NCBI RefSeq assembly: GCF_005502745.1
Contig: NZ_SCNL01000004.1
Coordinates: 1-64,000 of the forward strand
DNA: 64,000 nucleotides
Direction: 5' to 3'
From: Sphingomonas sp. 3P27F8
Lineage (GTDB): Bacteria > Pseudomonadota > Alphaproteobacteria > Sphingomonadales > Sphingomonadaceae
In this document: piece by piece, positions 17,600 to 27,868 of the stretch
How the letters are laid out: every line of letters begins with the position of its first letter
Numbering within the stretch: the stretch's first letter is position 1
Position numbers and translations under genes: made by a program
The notes under the pieces: model-generated
What the model saw: only the letters and a program-made list of their open reading frames with translations
Told to the model about the DNA's origin: nothing
Databases searched by the model: none

Positions 17600-18723
17600 T
17601 CGACGTCCTCCACCTCCACCGTCTCGCCCGTCACGCGCTGCGACAGGGCGGCAGCCATGAAATCGTCGAGATCGCCGTCGAGCACATCGCCCGGCGAGGT
17701 GGATGTCGTGCCGGTGCGCAGATCCTTCACGAGCTGATAGGGCTGAAGCACATACGAACGGATCTGATGCCCCCAGCCGATATCGGTCTTGGTGGCGTTG
17801 ACGGCGTTCGCCTCTTCCTCCCGCTTGCGCAACTCGTGCTCGTACAGCCGCGCGCGGAGCTGGTTATAGGCCTCGGCGCGATTCTTGTGCTGGCTGCGCT
17901 GGTTCTGGCACGACACGACGATGCCGGTGGGCAAATGCGTGATGCGCACCGCCGAGTCGGTGGTGTTGATGTGCTGCCCGCCCGCGCCCGACGCGCGATA
18001 CGTATCGATGCGCAGTTCGCTGTCGTTGATCTCGATATCGATCGAATCGTCGATAACGGGATAGACCCATACCGAAGAGAAGCTGGTATGCCGCCGCGCC
18101 GAGCTGTCATAGGGCGAGATACGCACCAGCCGGTGCACGCCGCTCTCGACCTTCGCGTAGCCGTAGGCGTTCTCGCCCTTCACCAGCAGCGTGGCGGATT
18201 TGATGCCCGCCTGTTCACCCGAGTGATAGTCGACCAGTTCCACCTTGTAGCCGCGACGTTCCGCCCAGCGCGTGTACATGCGCTGGAGCATCTCGGCCCA
18301 GTCCTGGCTCTCGGTGCCGCCGGCGCCGGCGTTGATCTCGATATAGCTGTCGTTGGCGTCGGCCTCTCCGGCGAGCAGCGCCTTGACCTTGTCCTGCTGC
18401 GCGCGCTCGGCGAGCTGGGCGAGCGCCTCGGTGCCGTCGCGCGCCATTTCCTCGTCGCCTTCGGCCTCCGCCATCTCGATCAGTTCGCTGGTATCGGCCA
18501 GCTCGCGCTCGATCGTCTTGGTCGCGCCGATCGCCTCGTCAAGCCGACGGCGCTCGCGCATCACTTCCTGCGCCTGCTTGGGATTTCCCCAGAGCGCCGG
18601 ATCCTCCACACGCGCGTTCAGCTCGTCGAGCCGGCGGAGCGCGCGATCCCAGTCGAGGAATCGGCGCAGCAGCGCCAGCGCCTCTTTGATCGTATCGACA
18701 TGGGCCTGCGCCTCGGCGCGCAT
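17596..18723 (-). CDS. prfB: Peptide chain release factor 2
   Basis: 375 residues. The catalytic GGQ loop ([10 protein letters not shown]) and the codon-recognition region ([15 protein letters not shown]) are present; the usual SPF tripeptide reads SPY here. It terminates translation at UGA and UAA. The frame is continuous through RRFLDWDRA, where many bacteria have an in-frame UGA and a programmed +1 shift, so this copy lacks that autoregulation. It is coupled to the downstream methyltransferase and lies 138 bp after the PBP1A gene. Confidence 0.95.
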   Translation of the reverse strand: MRAEAQAHVDTIKEALALLRRFLDWDRALRRLDELNARVEDPALWGNPKQAQEVMRERRRLDEAIGATKTIERELADTSELIEMAEAEGDEEMARDGTEALAQLAERAQQDKVKALLAGEADANDSYIEINAGAGGTESQDWAEMLQRMYTRWAERRGYKVELVDYHSGEQAGIKSATLLVKGENAYGYAKVESGVHRLVRISPYDSSARRHTSFSSVWVYPVIDDSIDIEINDSELRIDTYRASGAGGQHINTTDSAVRITHLPTGIVVSCQNQRSQHKNRAEAYNQLRARLYEHELRKREEEANAVNATKTDIGWGHQIRSYVLQPYQLVKDLRTGTTSTSPGDVLDGDLDDFMAAALSQRVTGETVEVEDVD

Positions 18724-18861
18724 CTCAATTCTCCAAAAGTCACGTCATCCCGGCAAGACGATCGCTGCTTTCTCTGGACCATGCCGGGGTGACGAAAGTG
18801 TGGCGGCGGACTTAAGCGCCGGGCCGGAAAACGGCAATGGCCCTGATCGTTGCAGACAGCG

Positions 18862-21378
18862 TCAGTAAATCCCGCCCTGGCGTTGCAGGAACTCACTGTC
18901 GTTCGGCTGATTGCGCGGGCCGGCCGCGGCTGATGCGGCGGCGGATGGCTCCGCTTCCGGGCGACGCGGCGCGCGGCGCGCCTCGCTCTGCGGCTTGAAC
19001 GCCTCCCAGATCACGCTCGCCTTGGGATCTCCCATCGATGGCCATGCGCCGAATACCGGGCGGCCGGAGCCACGATCGATCCGCACCATGCGAATGCCCT
19101 CGGGGGCGCGGAACGGCAGCTTCTCCAGCCCGTCATACGCCTTTGCGGCGAATTCCTTGAAGATCGGCGCGGCCATCGTGCCGCCCTGCGCATAGCCGCC
19201 CAGGCTCGTCGGGGTGTCGTAACCCATATAGAGCCCGCCCACCATTTGCGGCGTGCCGCCGATGAACCACACGTCGGTCGGCCCTGAATTGGTGCCCGTC
19301 TTGCCGAACATCGGGCGATTGAGATCACGCAGCACAGTTGCGGTGCCACGCTGGATCACGCCCTCCGTGATATGCACCATCTGATAAGCGGTCATCGCAT
19401 CGATCACCTGCCGGCCGCGTATGCCGGGGCGCGGCATCGGCTTCCCATCCCAGTCGGGCATGTTGCAACGATCGCACGCGCGCCAGTTTTCCGGCCAGAT
19501 CACCTTGCCGTGACGATCCTGCACGAAATCAACCAATGTGGGCGCATGCCAGCGGCCCTGATTGGCGAGCACGCCATAGGCATTGACCATCCGCATCACC
19601 GTCGTCTCGCCCGCACCCAGCGCATAGGAGAGGTACGGCTGGTAATCGCCGATGTTCATCGTCTTCATCAGGCCGACGACGTTGGTCATCCCGGTCTGCG
19701 CGGCCGCGCGGACCGTCATCAGGTTGCGCGACTGCTCGATGCCCCAGCGCATCGTATGCGGCCCTGCACCGCGGCTGTTGCCGAAATTGCGGAAGCACTT
19801 CTGGCCAAGGCGGGCGCCCTGATAAACGCAGAACGGGCCGTCAACGATGATCGACGCCGGGGTCATGCCATGTTCCAGCGCGGCCGAATAGACGATCGGC
19901 TTGATCGTGGAGCCAGGCTGACGCAGCGCCTGCGTGGCGCGATTGAAGGACTGGATCGAGCTGTCGAAGCCGCCCTGCATCGCAAGGATGCGCCCGGTTG
20001 CCGGCTCCTGCACGACGAACCCGCCCGATACCTTTGGCACGGCGCGCAACGCGAAGCGGCTTCCCTCCGAGGCGACCGCGAGGATATCGCCCGGCTTGAT
20101 CGCCGCAAAGGCGGTGCCGCCCTTTCCGCGCACTGGCATCTGCGCAAGGTCGCGCGGCAATTCTCCGGTCTGGCCGTTGGCGAAGCCGATCCGCCATGCG
20201 TCGCCGTCACGCGCGATCGCGATCGCGGCGCGCCAATCGTTGTAATTCACCGCGACATTGGAGGTGATAAGCGCGCCGAGCCAGCCATCCCCTTCGAAAC
20301 TGACATGCCGCAACGGCCCGGCCCAGCCACGCCCGCGATCGTAGCGCAGCAGCCCGTCACGCAGCGCTTGTGCGGCGTAGCTCTGCACTTTCGGATCGAG
20401 CGAGGTGCGCACCCAAAGTCCGCCGGAATAGACGCTGTACGGCCCATCGCGCGCCGTCTCGCCATATTTGCCGATGAGCTGGCGGCGCACTTCCTCGACG
20501 AAATATCCGCCGACGCTCTCGAACTTCGGCATGCGGTGCGAGATCGCGCCGATCGGCTGCGCCCTTGCCTCATCGCGCTGCGCGGCGGTGATAAAGCCCG
20601 CTTTCGCCATTTCGCCGAGCGCCCAGTTACGCCGTTCGAGCGCGCGATCGGTATCGCGGAACGGATCGTAGTTCGACGGGCCCTTGGGCAGGATCGCGAG
20701 ATACGCCATCTGCGGCAGCGTCAGCTCGTTCAGTTCCTTATCGAAATAGGCGTGGCTCGCCGCCTCGACGCCATAAGCGTTACGGCCGAGGAATATCTGG
20801 TTCAGATAGAGTTCGAGGATCTGCTGCTTGCTGAGCGCATTCTCGATCTTCCAGGCGAGGATCGCTTCCTTCGCCTTGCGGGTGGGCGAATAGGCGTTCC
20901 CGATCAGCAGGTTCTTGGCGACCTGCTGCGTGATCGTGGAGCCGCCGCGCGCGCGCCGCCCGGTGCCAAGCTTGGAAACGTAATCGACCACCGCACCGGC
21001 AACCCCGGTGTAATCAACGCCGTGATGTTCGAAGAAGGTCTTGTCCTCCGCCGCCAGAAAAGCCTTCACCAGCAACGGCGGATATTCCGCGAACGACAGC
21101 TCGACCCGCCGCTCGCGGGCATAGGAATAGATTGGCGCGCCATCGATCCCGCGCACGTTGGTCGGCAGCGGCGGCTCATAGGTGCGAAGCTGATCGACCG
21201 ACGGAAGATCGCGCGCGAAGATGAGCCAGAACGCGCCGACCGCGATTACGAAACCCGCGGCAAGCATCGCGACAATCTTCACCCAGCGCTTCGCCCAGGC
21301 CGTCGCAAGCGTCCGCCGCACACGGCCTGTCTCACGATGCAATCTGATGGTTGCGGGTTCGGGGGGAGAGGACGCCAT
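18862..21378 (-). CDS. mrcA: Penicillin-binding protein 1A (bifunctional peptidoglycan synthase)
   Basis: 838 residues. A transmembrane anchor covers about 33-53. The glycosyltransferase (GT51) domain has EDKTFFEHHGVD with catalytic Glu111, GGSTITQQVAKN at 145-156, and the LYLNQIFLG segment. The transpeptidase domain has SxxK with Ser490 in PGSTIKP, SRN at 550-552 and KTG at 693-695. It polymerises and cross-links peptidoglycan in the periplasm. A low-complexity Ala/Pro tail follows. It lies directly after amiC, forming a synthesis-plus-hydrolysis pair on the same strand. Confidence 0.95.
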   Translation of the reverse strand: MASSPPEPATIRLHRETGRVRRTLATAWAKRWVKIVAMLAAGFVIAVGAFWLIFARDLPSVDQLRTYEPPLPTNVRGIDGAPIYSYARERRVELSFAEYPPLLVKAFLAAEDKTFFEHHGVDYTGVAGAVVDYVSKLGTGRRARGGSTITQQVAKNLLIGNAYSPTRKAKEAILAWKIENALSKQQILELYLNQIFLGRNAYGVEAASHAYFDKELNELTLPQMAYLAILPKGPSNYDPFRDTDRALERRNWALGEMAKAGFITAAQRDEARAQPIGAISHRMPKFESVGGYFVEEVRRQLIGKYGETARDGPYSVYSGGLWVRTSLDPKVQSYAAQALRDGLLRYDRGRGWAGPLRHVSFEGDGWLGALITSNVAVNYNDWRAAIAIARDGDAWRIGFANGQTGELPRDLAQMPVRGKGGTAFAAIKPGDILAVASEGSRFALRAVPKVSGGFVVQEPATGRILAMQGGFDSSIQSFNRATQALRQPGSTIKPIVYSAALEHGMTPASIIVDGPFCVYQGARLGQKCFRNFGNSRGAGPHTMRWGIEQSRNLMTVRAAAQTGMTNVVGLMKTMNIGDYQPYLSYALGAGETTVMRMVNAYGVLANQGRWHAPTLVDFVQDRHGKVIWPENWRACDRCNMPDWDGKPMPRPGIRGRQVIDAMTAYQMVHITEGVIQRGTATVLRDLNRPMFGKTGTNSGPTDVWFIGGTPQMVGGLYMGYDTPTSLGGYAQGGTMAAPIFKEFAAKAYDGLEKLPFRAPEGIRMVRIDRGSGRPVFGAWPSMGDPKASVIWEAFKPQSEARRAPRRPEAEPSAAASAAAGPRNQPNDSEFLQRQGGIY

Positions 21379-21439
21379 ACGCGGGCGCCGGTTTAGCAGG
21401 ATTGCCGGGCGGGGGAAGCCCGCGCCTCCCTGCCCGTTG

Positions 21440-22681
21440 CTATTTCGTCGCCAGCCGCCGCGCGAAATGGATTTCCACCGCGCGCTTCACGCTCTCCGCG
21501 ATCCGCTCCCGGCCCGCGCGGCTATCCAGGAAGCCGGCATCCTGCGGATTGGAAATATAGCCCGTCTCAAACAGGATCGAGGGCATGTCCGGCGCCTTCA
21601 GCACCATCAGCGAGGCCATTCGGTGAAAGTTCGGTTTCGTCGGCATCAGCGGCGCCGCTTCACGCCCCAGCAGCCGCGCGAAGCCGGCGGAGGCGTTCAT
21701 CGTCTCGCGCTGGGTGAGATCGATGAGGATCGAGGAGACATCCGGGTTCTGATCGAGATCGACGCCAGCGATAATATCAGCCTTGTTCTCGCGCGCAGCG
21801 AGCCGCGCGGCCTCCTTGTCAGAAGCGACCTCCGACAGCGTGTACGCGGTTGCGCCCGATGCGTCGCCAGCGCCAACGCTATCGCAGTGGATCGAAATGA
21901 ACAGATCGGCCCGCAGCCGCCGCGCTATCCCGAAACGTTCGCGCAGCACCAGATAGCGATCGTCATCCCGGGTAAGCGCGACGCGGACCCTGCCTGATGC
22001 GACCAGCGCGTCGCGGATCGCGCGGGCGATCTTCAACGTGACATCCTTCTCACGCAGCCCCGTGCCGGCATTGATCGCGCCTGGATCGACTCCGCCGTGC
22101 CCCGCATCGATCACTACCAGCGGGCGATCCTCATCCCCGGTCACACGCGGCAGCGGCGAGCGCCTGGCCGGCGGCACCGGCACCGAAATCTTATATTTCG
22201 GCCGGCTGCCGCCAAAGTGAAACGGAAGGAAGCTCAGCGGGCGCGCGCTGCTGGCATCCGCGAACCGGCGCGAACTGGCGCGTTCCAGCGTGAGCGCAAG
22301 CGTGCGGCCATCATCACGAAACTCTCCACCGGCCACGATCATCGGCCGATCAAGATCGAAGACGATCCGCGCGCCGTCAGCGCCACGCCATCCCTGCCGG
22401 ATCGCGCTGACCGCCCCGTCACCAGCCAGCGAGCGGCCGGGGCGCGCGCCATCGATATCGATCGCAATACGGCGCGGCGCATCGAGCACGAAGCTGGACG
22501 CCGGGCCGACGGGATCGTCGAAATGGATGAGTATCCGCGCGCCATCCACGTCGACGCGCTGAACGGTTGCAGCCCCGGCGGGCGCCGCAACAAGAGCAAT
22601 CGCAAACGCGAGCACCAGCGCCACGCGCGCCATGGCGCGACGCAACCGCTTTTCGAGCGCTCTGCTCCACCGCCCCGCCAT
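21440..22681 (-). CDS. amiC: N-acetylmuramoyl-L-alanine amidase (AmiC type)
   Basis: 413 residues from the ATG at 22681 (GGCGGAG just upstream). A signal peptide covers about the first 38 residues. An AMIN domain (about 40-140) targets the septum; the Amidase_3 domain (about 185-405) has the zinc motifs VVIDAGHGGVDPG and LFISIHCDS and the late FETGYISN. It cleaves the bond between muramic acid and L-Ala for daughter-cell separation. The open frame upstream of 22681 lies in the rne leader region and is not coding in character. Confidence 0.93.
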   Translation of the reverse strand: MAGRWSRALEKRLRRAMARVALVLAFAIALVAAPAGAATVQRVDVDGARILIHFDDPVGPASSFVLDAPRRIAIDIDGARPGRSLAGDGAVSAIRQGWRGADGARIVFDLDRPMIVAGGEFRDDGRTLALTLERASSRRFADASSARPLSFLPFHFGGSRPKYKISVPVPPARRSPLPRVTGDEDRPLVVIDAGHGGVDPGAINAGTGLREKDVTLKIARAIRDALVASGRVRVALTRDDDRYLVLRERFGIARRLRADLFISIHCDSVGAGDASGATAYTLSEVASDKEAARLAARENKADIIAGVDLDQNPDVSSILIDLTQRETMNASAGFARLLGREAAPLMPTKPNFHRMASLMVLKAPDMPSILFETGYISNPQDAGFLDSRAGRERIAESVKRAVEIHFARRLATK

Positions 22682-23136
22682 TCGCTCCGCCCTAGCCACC
22701 CCTTGCCGAAGCCCGGTGAGGGGCAATTCGCTATCGAGGTTTGCGTAAATAGAGTTAACAGTTGCTTGACACTCTCGCGAGTATTTTGCGGCGGGACGTG
22801 CTGGTTGATGCGTGACAAGTCCGGTGCTAGGCACCATCTCGACCGGAGAGGCGCGTAAATATCCGCGCGTTAACTTCCGGCCCACCGCTCGCCCGTCGTT
22901 CACGGGGCCGGGCATACAGGTTGACGTTTGCATGCCGCATCTTTCCCCACCGCTGAACCGCCCGGCAGAAGCCGGCGGCGCGGGCTTGGGCTTGTTCCGG
23001 GGCGACGCGCCCCGGCGTGCGGCGCGAACGAAGGCGATTTCACCAACAATTCGCACGGCCAGGCGCGTCGCCCGGCCGGCACCAGATTATCGCACGGCAG
23101 CGCCGCCAACCGGCGACCGTGCGTGGAGACCATTAA
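22682..23136 (+). other. 455-bp intergenic region: divergent amiC promoter and rne leader
   Basis: No convincing gene. It contains CTCGCGAG, an 8-bp palindrome at 22775-22782, close to a lone TTGACA at 22767-22772. The right half is G+C rich and foldable, and ends in the strong hairpin at 23091-23123. A long untranslated leader for rne is likely, since RNase E mRNAs in other bacteria carry long regulatory leaders. Confidence 0.5.
23091..23123 (+). promoter_or_regulatory. Two-tier hairpin immediately before the rne ribosome site
   Basis: CGCACGG (23091-23097) pairs with CCGTGCG (23117-23123). Inside, CGCCG (23101-23105) pairs with CGGCG (23111-23115) across a CCAAC loop, leaving a CAG/A internal loop. 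TGGAGACC follows at once (GGAG at 23125-23128) and the ATG is at 23137. Position and shape suggest a role like the leader hairpins through which RNase E represses its own mRNA in enterobacteria. Confidence 0.5.
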
Positions 23137-25695
23137 ATGACAATGCGCATGCTGATCGACGCACGCCACCGGGAGGAAACCCGCGTGGCTGTCGTCAAGG
23201 GAAACCGGATCGAGGAATTTGACTTCGAAAGTGCCGAGCGCAAGCAGCTCAAGGGCAATATCTATCTCGCCAAGGTAACCCGCGTCGAACCGTCGCTCCA
23301 GGCGGCGTTCATCGATTACGGCGGGAACCGGCACGGCTTCCTCGCCTTTTCGGAGATCCATCCGGATTATTACCAGATCCCCAAGGAGGATCGCGAGGCG
23401 CTGCTGCGCGAGGAGGCTGAGCACGCCGCCGAGGAGGCGGCGCTGCGCGCCGAGCAGGAGGCGGCCGAGGAAGACGAAGAGCCCTCAGACGACGATCTGG
23501 AGCGTTTCGACGATGACGGAGGGATGGATCCCGAAGTTGCAGAGGAAATGGAAGGCGAGACGCGCCCACGCCGCTCGACTGTAAACGACGATCAGGTCGA
23601 GGCGCTGCGTCAGCGCCGCATGAACCTGCGCCGCCGCTACAAGATACAGGACGTGATTCACCGCCGTCAGGTGTTGCTGGTTCAGGTCGTGAAGGAAGAG
23701 CGCGGCAACAAGGGCGCGGCGCTGACCACCTACCTCAGCCTCGCCGGGCGTTACTGCGTGCTGATGCCCAACACCTCGCACGGCGGCGGCATCTCGCGGA
23801 AAATCTCGAATGCGAGTGATCGCAAGCGCCTCAAATCGATCATGGCGGAGCTGAAGCTGCCGGCGTCGATGGGCTGCATCGTCCGCACCGCCGGGCTGCA
23901 GCGCACCAAGGTCGAGATCAAGCGAGACTTCGATTATCTTGCGCGATTGTGGGACGGTATTCGCGAACAGACCCTGTCTTCCACGGCGCCGGCGCTGGTC
24001 TATGGTGACAGCGATCTGCTGAAGCGTGCGATCCGCGACATCTACAACAAGGATATCGACGAGGTAATCGTCGAGGGCGAGGACGGCTATCGTCAGGCAA
24101 AGGAGTTCATGAAGCTCCTGATGCCGAGCCACGCCAAGAAGGTGAAGCATTACAGCGATCCCTTGCCGCTCTATCAGCGCGCCGGCGTCGAGGATCAGCT
24201 CGCCGCGATGTATCATCCGGTGGTGCAGCTCAAGTCGGGCGGCTATCTGGTCATCAACCCGACCGAGGCGCTGGTCTCGATCGACATCAATTCCGGCCGC
24301 TCGACGCGCGAACACAATATCGAGCAGACCGCGACAGCGACCAACCTTGAGGCGGCGCACGAGATCGCACGCCAGCTCCGCCTGCGCGACATGGCCGGCC
24401 TCGTCGTCATCGACTTCATCGACATGGATAACAATTCCAATGTCCGCAAGGTCGAGAAAGCCATGAAGGAGGCGCTGAAGAACGATCGTGCCCGCATCCA
24501 GGTGGGCCGCATCTCTTCCTTCGGCCTTATGGAGATGAGCCGTCAACGGCTGCGCACCGGCGTGCTCGAGGCATCGACACGCACCTGCCCGCATTGCGAA
24601 GGCACCGGGCTGGTCCGCACGGCATCCTCGGCCGGCCTGTCCGCGCTGCGGCTGATCGAGGACGAGGCCGCGCGCGGCCGCGGTTCGCTGCTCACGCTTC
24701 GCGCCAGCGTGGAAGCGGCGGTTTACGTGCTCAATCGCAAGCGCGCCGATATCGCCGAAATCGAGGACCGCTATGGCGTGCGCGTCGAAATCCTGCCCGA
24801 TGGCGAGCAGGAAGGCGCGCGCATGTCAGTCGAGGCATCCGGCCCGCCGCCGGCCTATGCGCCCAAGTTTGCCGCACCGGTCGAGGAAATCGAGGACGAC
24901 TATCCCGAGGATATCGAGGACGAGATCGCCGAGGAGGAGGAAGAGGCCGACGGCGAGGAGCGCCGCGCCGATCGCCCGCGCGAGGAAGGCGAACGCGACA
25001 GCAACGGCCGTCGTCGTCGCCGTCGCCGCGGCCGTCGCGGCCGGGCACGTCCTGAGGACGGGGCTACCGAAGGATCGTCAGACGAGGAAGCCGAGGGCGA
25101 CGGCGACACCGTGTCGGAAGACACCGATCAGCCCGAAGCCGCCGAGGCATCCGCTGACGGCGAACGCGAGGGCGGACGTCGCCGGAGCCGTCGTGGCCGT
25201 CGCGGCCGCGGTCGCAGCCGCGACGAGGCGGGCGTAGCGCAGGATACCGCGACCGAGGACGCGCCTGTCGTAGTCGCTGCCGAGCCGGCGGCACCCGACG
25301 CAACCGCCGAACCCGAAGCGGCTCCGAAGACGCGCCGCCGCCCGCGCGCGCGCGCTGCCAAGACCGAAACCGTTGTCGAGGCGCCCGCGATCGAAACGCC
25401 GGCTTCTGCGGACGTGAACGAAGCGCCCGCACCAAAGCCCAAGCGCACGCGTCGGAAAAAGGCGGACGTGGAGGCGGAAACACCCGTTCCGTCCGCGCCG
25501 CCAACTGTCTCCGAACCGACCGAGGCGCCGGTCAAGCCAAAGCGGACGCGCCGCAAGAAGGCTGACGAGGCACCTGCAGAGACGGTGCAGGAGGCCCCCG
25601 CTGAGGAAGCCGTGGCCGAGCCAGGCGATGATAGCGCAGGCGATGTATCCGGCAGCCCACGCCGTGGCTGGTGGCAGCGGACGTTCGGCGCCTGA
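23137..25695 (+). CDS. rne: Ribonuclease E
   Basis: 852 residues, the core endonuclease of the RNA degradosome. The S1 domain (about 38-200) is split by an acidic insert at about 85-150, as in other alphaproteobacteria. Catalytic aspartates are Asp383 (SIDINSGRSTRE) and Asp426 (VVIDFIDMD); Cys484 and Cys487 (CPHC) form the zinc link between subunits. The C-terminal 300 residues are disordered, with acidic blocks, two Arg-rich blocks and two copies of KPKRTRRKKAD. The last residues, PRRGWWQRTFGA, match the GWW peptide that binds PNPase in Caulobacter. The leader hairpin at 23091 suggests autoregulation. Confidence 0.95.
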   Translation: MTMRMLIDARHREETRVAVVKGNRIEEFDFESAERKQLKGNIYLAKVTRVEPSLQAAFIDYGGNRHGFLAFSEIHPDYYQIPKEDREALLREEAEHAAEEAALRAEQEAAEEDEEPSDDDLERFDDDGGMDPEVAEEMEGETRPRRSTVNDDQVEALRQRRMNLRRRYKIQDVIHRRQVLLVQVVKEERGNKGAALTTYLSLAGRYCVLMPNTSHGGGISRKISNASDRKRLKSIMAELKLPASMGCIVRTAGLQRTKVEIKRDFDYLARLWDGIREQTLSSTAPALVYGDSDLLKRAIRDIYNKDIDEVIVEGEDGYRQAKEFMKLLMPSHAKKVKHYSDPLPLYQRAGVEDQLAAMYHPVVQLKSGGYLVINPTEALVSIDINSGRSTREHNIEQTATATNLEAAHEIARQLRLRDMAGLVVIDFIDMDNNSNVRKVEKAMKEALKNDRARIQVGRISSFGLMEMSRQRLRTGVLEASTRTCPHCEGTGLVRTASSAGLSALRLIEDEAARGRGSLLTLRASVEAAVYVLNRKRADIAEIEDRYGVRVEILPDGEQEGARMSVEASGPPPAYAPKFAAPVEEIEDDYPEDIEDEIAEEEEEADGEERRADRPREEGERDSNGRRRRRRRGRRGRARPEDGATEGSSDEEAEGDGDTVSEDTDQPEAAEASADGEREGGRRRSRRGRRGRGRSRDEAGVAQDTATEDAPVVVAAEPAAPDATAEPEAAPKTRRRPRARAAKTETVVEAPAIETPASADVNEAPAPKPKRTRRKKADVEAETPVPSAPPTVSEPTEAPVKPKRTRRKKADEAPAETVQEAPAEEAVAEPGDDSAGDVSGSPRRGWWQRTFGA

Positions 25696-25796
25696 ACGAT
25701 GCGCGGCCGGGTTTCAGCGGGGGTTCATCGGTACCATCGCAGAAACCCGGTCGTCACCGCCCGCCAGCGGGCCAAGCGCAGGGAAAATCTTGTCTG

Positions 25797-27149
25797 ATGA
25801 AGCGGACGCTGGCCGCCTTCGCCACCGCGATCCTGATCTGCGCGCAACCCGCGCACGCACAGTCCCTGCTGCGCGACGCGGAAACGGAATCGCTGTTTCA
25901 TGACATGTCCGAGCCGCTGGTTAAGGCCGCCGGGCTCAATCCGAGGGACGTGAAGTTCGCGCTGGTCAATGACGATTCGATCAACGCTTTCGTGATCGGC
26001 GGGCAGACCGTCTATATCCATTCCGGCCTGATCCAGGCCGCCGACAACGCCAATCAGGTGCAGGGCGTCATCGCGCACGAACTGGGCCACATCGCGGACG
26101 GGCATATCGTAAACGCAGGCGCGGGGACGAAACCCGCGATGGCCATCTACCTACTCAGCATGGTGCTCGGCATCGCCGCCGCCGCCGCTGGCGCAGGCGA
26201 AGCCGGAATGGGCGTCATGGCGGCCGGACAACAAGCCGCCATGGGGAAATTCCTCGCTTTCACACGCACACAGGAATCCACCGCCGATGCGAGCGCAGTT
26301 AAATATCTGAATGCCGCCGGGATCACCGGCAAGGGAATGCTGTCTTTCTTCAAGACGTTGCAGCAGCAGGAATATCGCTACGGGCTCAACAATATCGACC
26401 CGTTCATGCAAACGCACCCGCTTTCGGGCGAGCGCATCCAGACGATGACCGCCGATATCACGGCATCCCCGGCGTACAGCAAGCCGCCCGACGCCACGCT
26501 GCAGGAGCGCTTTCTGCGTGTGAAGGCCAAGCTCGCCGGATATGTGAACACGCCGCAGCGCACGCTGACAGCGTATCCGGAGAGCAGCCAGACGGTGTAT
26601 GCGCATTATGCGCGCGCCTATGCCTATCATAAGGCCGGCTATCCCGACAAAGCGGATGCCGAGGCGAATGCATTGGTGAAAGCCGATCCGCATGACCCTT
26701 ATTTCCTCGAGATTAAGGGGCAGATACTGCTCGAAGCCGGCAAGCCCGGCGAAGCACTGCGGCCCCTGCGCGAAGCGACCGAGCTTTCGCGCAACAACGC
26801 GCTGATCGCGACTACCTTCGGCCACGCGCTGATCGCGACCGAAGACAAGGCGAATCTGCCCGAGGCTATCAAGGTATTGCGCACCGCCATCGCGCGTGAC
26901 GACGAGAATCCCTTCGCCTGGTATCAGCTTGGCACCGCCTATGAGCAGTCTGGCGATCAGGCGCGCGCCGCGCTCGCCACCGCCGAGACCGCGAGCATGA
27001 ACGGCGACAGTCGTACCGCCGCATACAGCGCGAAAATCGCGATGGCTGGTATACCGCAGAACACGCCGGACTGGATTCGCGCGCAGGATATCGCGATGAC
27101 GGCGCAGAACGACATGAACGACAATCCGAAAAAGTATAAACGCAAATGA
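25797..27149 (+). CDS. Exported M48 metalloprotease with TPR repeats (BepA/YfgC-like)
   Basis: 450 residues. A signal peptide ends near residue 21 (QPAHAQ). The M48 domain has HELGH at 94-98 and the third zinc ligand Glu160 (TQESTADAS). The C-terminal half (about 290-440) contains TPR-like helices. Family members act in the periplasm in quality control of outer-membrane proteins such as LptD. The start at 25797 lacks a strong ribosome site. The stop overlaps the next start by four bases (ATGA), the first of three such overlaps in this operon. Confidence 0.9.
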   Translation: MKRTLAAFATAILICAQPAHAQSLLRDAETESLFHDMSEPLVKAAGLNPRDVKFALVNDDSINAFVIGGQTVYIHSGLIQAADNANQVQGVIAHELGHIADGHIVNAGAGTKPAMAIYLLSMVLGIAAAAAGAGEAGMGVMAAGQQAAMGKFLAFTRTQESTADASAVKYLNAAGITGKGMLSFFKTLQQQEYRYGLNNIDPFMQTHPLSGERIQTMTADITASPAYSKPPDATLQERFLRVKAKLAGYVNTPQRTLTAYPESSQTVYAHYARAYAYHKAGYPDKADAEANALVKADPHDPYFLEIKGQILLEAGKPGEALRPLREATELSRNNALIATTFGHALIATEDKANLPEAIKVLRTAIARDDENPFAWYQLGTAYEQSGDQARAALATAETASMNGDSRTAAYSAKIAMAGIPQNTPDWIRAQDIAMTAQNDMNDNPKKYKRK

Positions 27150-27868
27150 ATCGCATGATGCTGGTGGCGCTGGTGGTGATCGGCGCCGCGTTTGGCGCAA
27201 TGGGCACCTGGCTTGCCGAAAGGGTCGCGCCGGGCGCGCTTTCCGACGGGGATCGCGCGCGCATCGAGCGGACCGTGCGCGACTATATCCTCGCCAACCC
27301 CGATATCATCCCCGAGGCGATGCAGCGGCTGAACGATCGCGAAAACGCCAAAGTTATCGCAACCATGCGCTCCGCGATCGAGACGCCCTATGGCAACGCC
27401 TATATGGGCAATCCCAACGGGGACGTTACACTGGTGGAATATTACGATTACAATTGCGGTTACTGCCGCGCTAGTCTGCCCACGCTGGATAAGTTGGTGA
27501 AGGCCGACCCGAAGCTGCGCGTCGTTTTCCGCGAAATGCCGGTGTTGGCGGAAAGCAGCCTCGTCGCAGCTCGCGCAGCACTCACCGCCGCGTCGCAGAA
27601 CAAGTTCAAGCCGTTTCACGATGCGCTCTACGCCGCCGGTCCGGTGAGCGATCAGACGATTGCGTCGGCCGCACGCGCAGCGGGCGTGGATCTATCCAAG
27701 CGGCCGCCCGATGCCGACGAGGAAATACGCACCAATCTCGCCACCACGGCGAAGCTCGGCATGCGGGGCACGCCGAGCTGGGTCGTAGGCGATCGCGTGC
27801 TTTCGGGCGCGCTGCCGATAGACCGTCTGCAGGAAGCGATCGCTGCCGCGCGCGCCGCACGCTCATGA
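27146..27868 (+). CDS. DsbA-family thiol-disulfide oxidoreductase
   Basis: 240 residues. A hydrophobic N-terminal segment (about 5-20) exports or anchors it. A short helical DUF-type linker (about 35-80) precedes the thioredoxin fold with the active site Cys104-Gly-Tyr-Cys107 (YNCGYC), and the cis-Pro loop RGTPSWVV. It resembles the Com1/BdbD-like DsbA group. It would oxidise cysteines of exported proteins; coupling to the M48 protease gene suggests shared envelope quality control. Confidence 0.9.
   Translation: MNRMMLVALVVIGAAFGAMGTWLAERVAPGALSDGDRARIERTVRDYILANPDIIPEAMQRLNDRENAKVIATMRSAIETPYGNAYMGNPNGDVTLVEYYDYNCGYCRASLPTLDKLVKADPKLRVVFREMPVLAESSLVAARAALTAASQNKFKPFHDALYAAGPVSDQTIASAARAAGVDLSKRPPDADEEIRTNLATTAKLGMRGTPSWVVGDRVLSGALPIDRLQEAIAAARAARS

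Noticed and set aside
17900..18723. Programmed +1 frameshift in prfB
   Set aside because: The frame is continuous through the usual shift site; no in-frame UGA is present.
19372..21396. 674-codon open frame antisense to the PBP1A gene
   Set aside because: Mirror of the strongly coding PBP1A frame in high-G+C DNA; Arg/His-rich composition with no domain.
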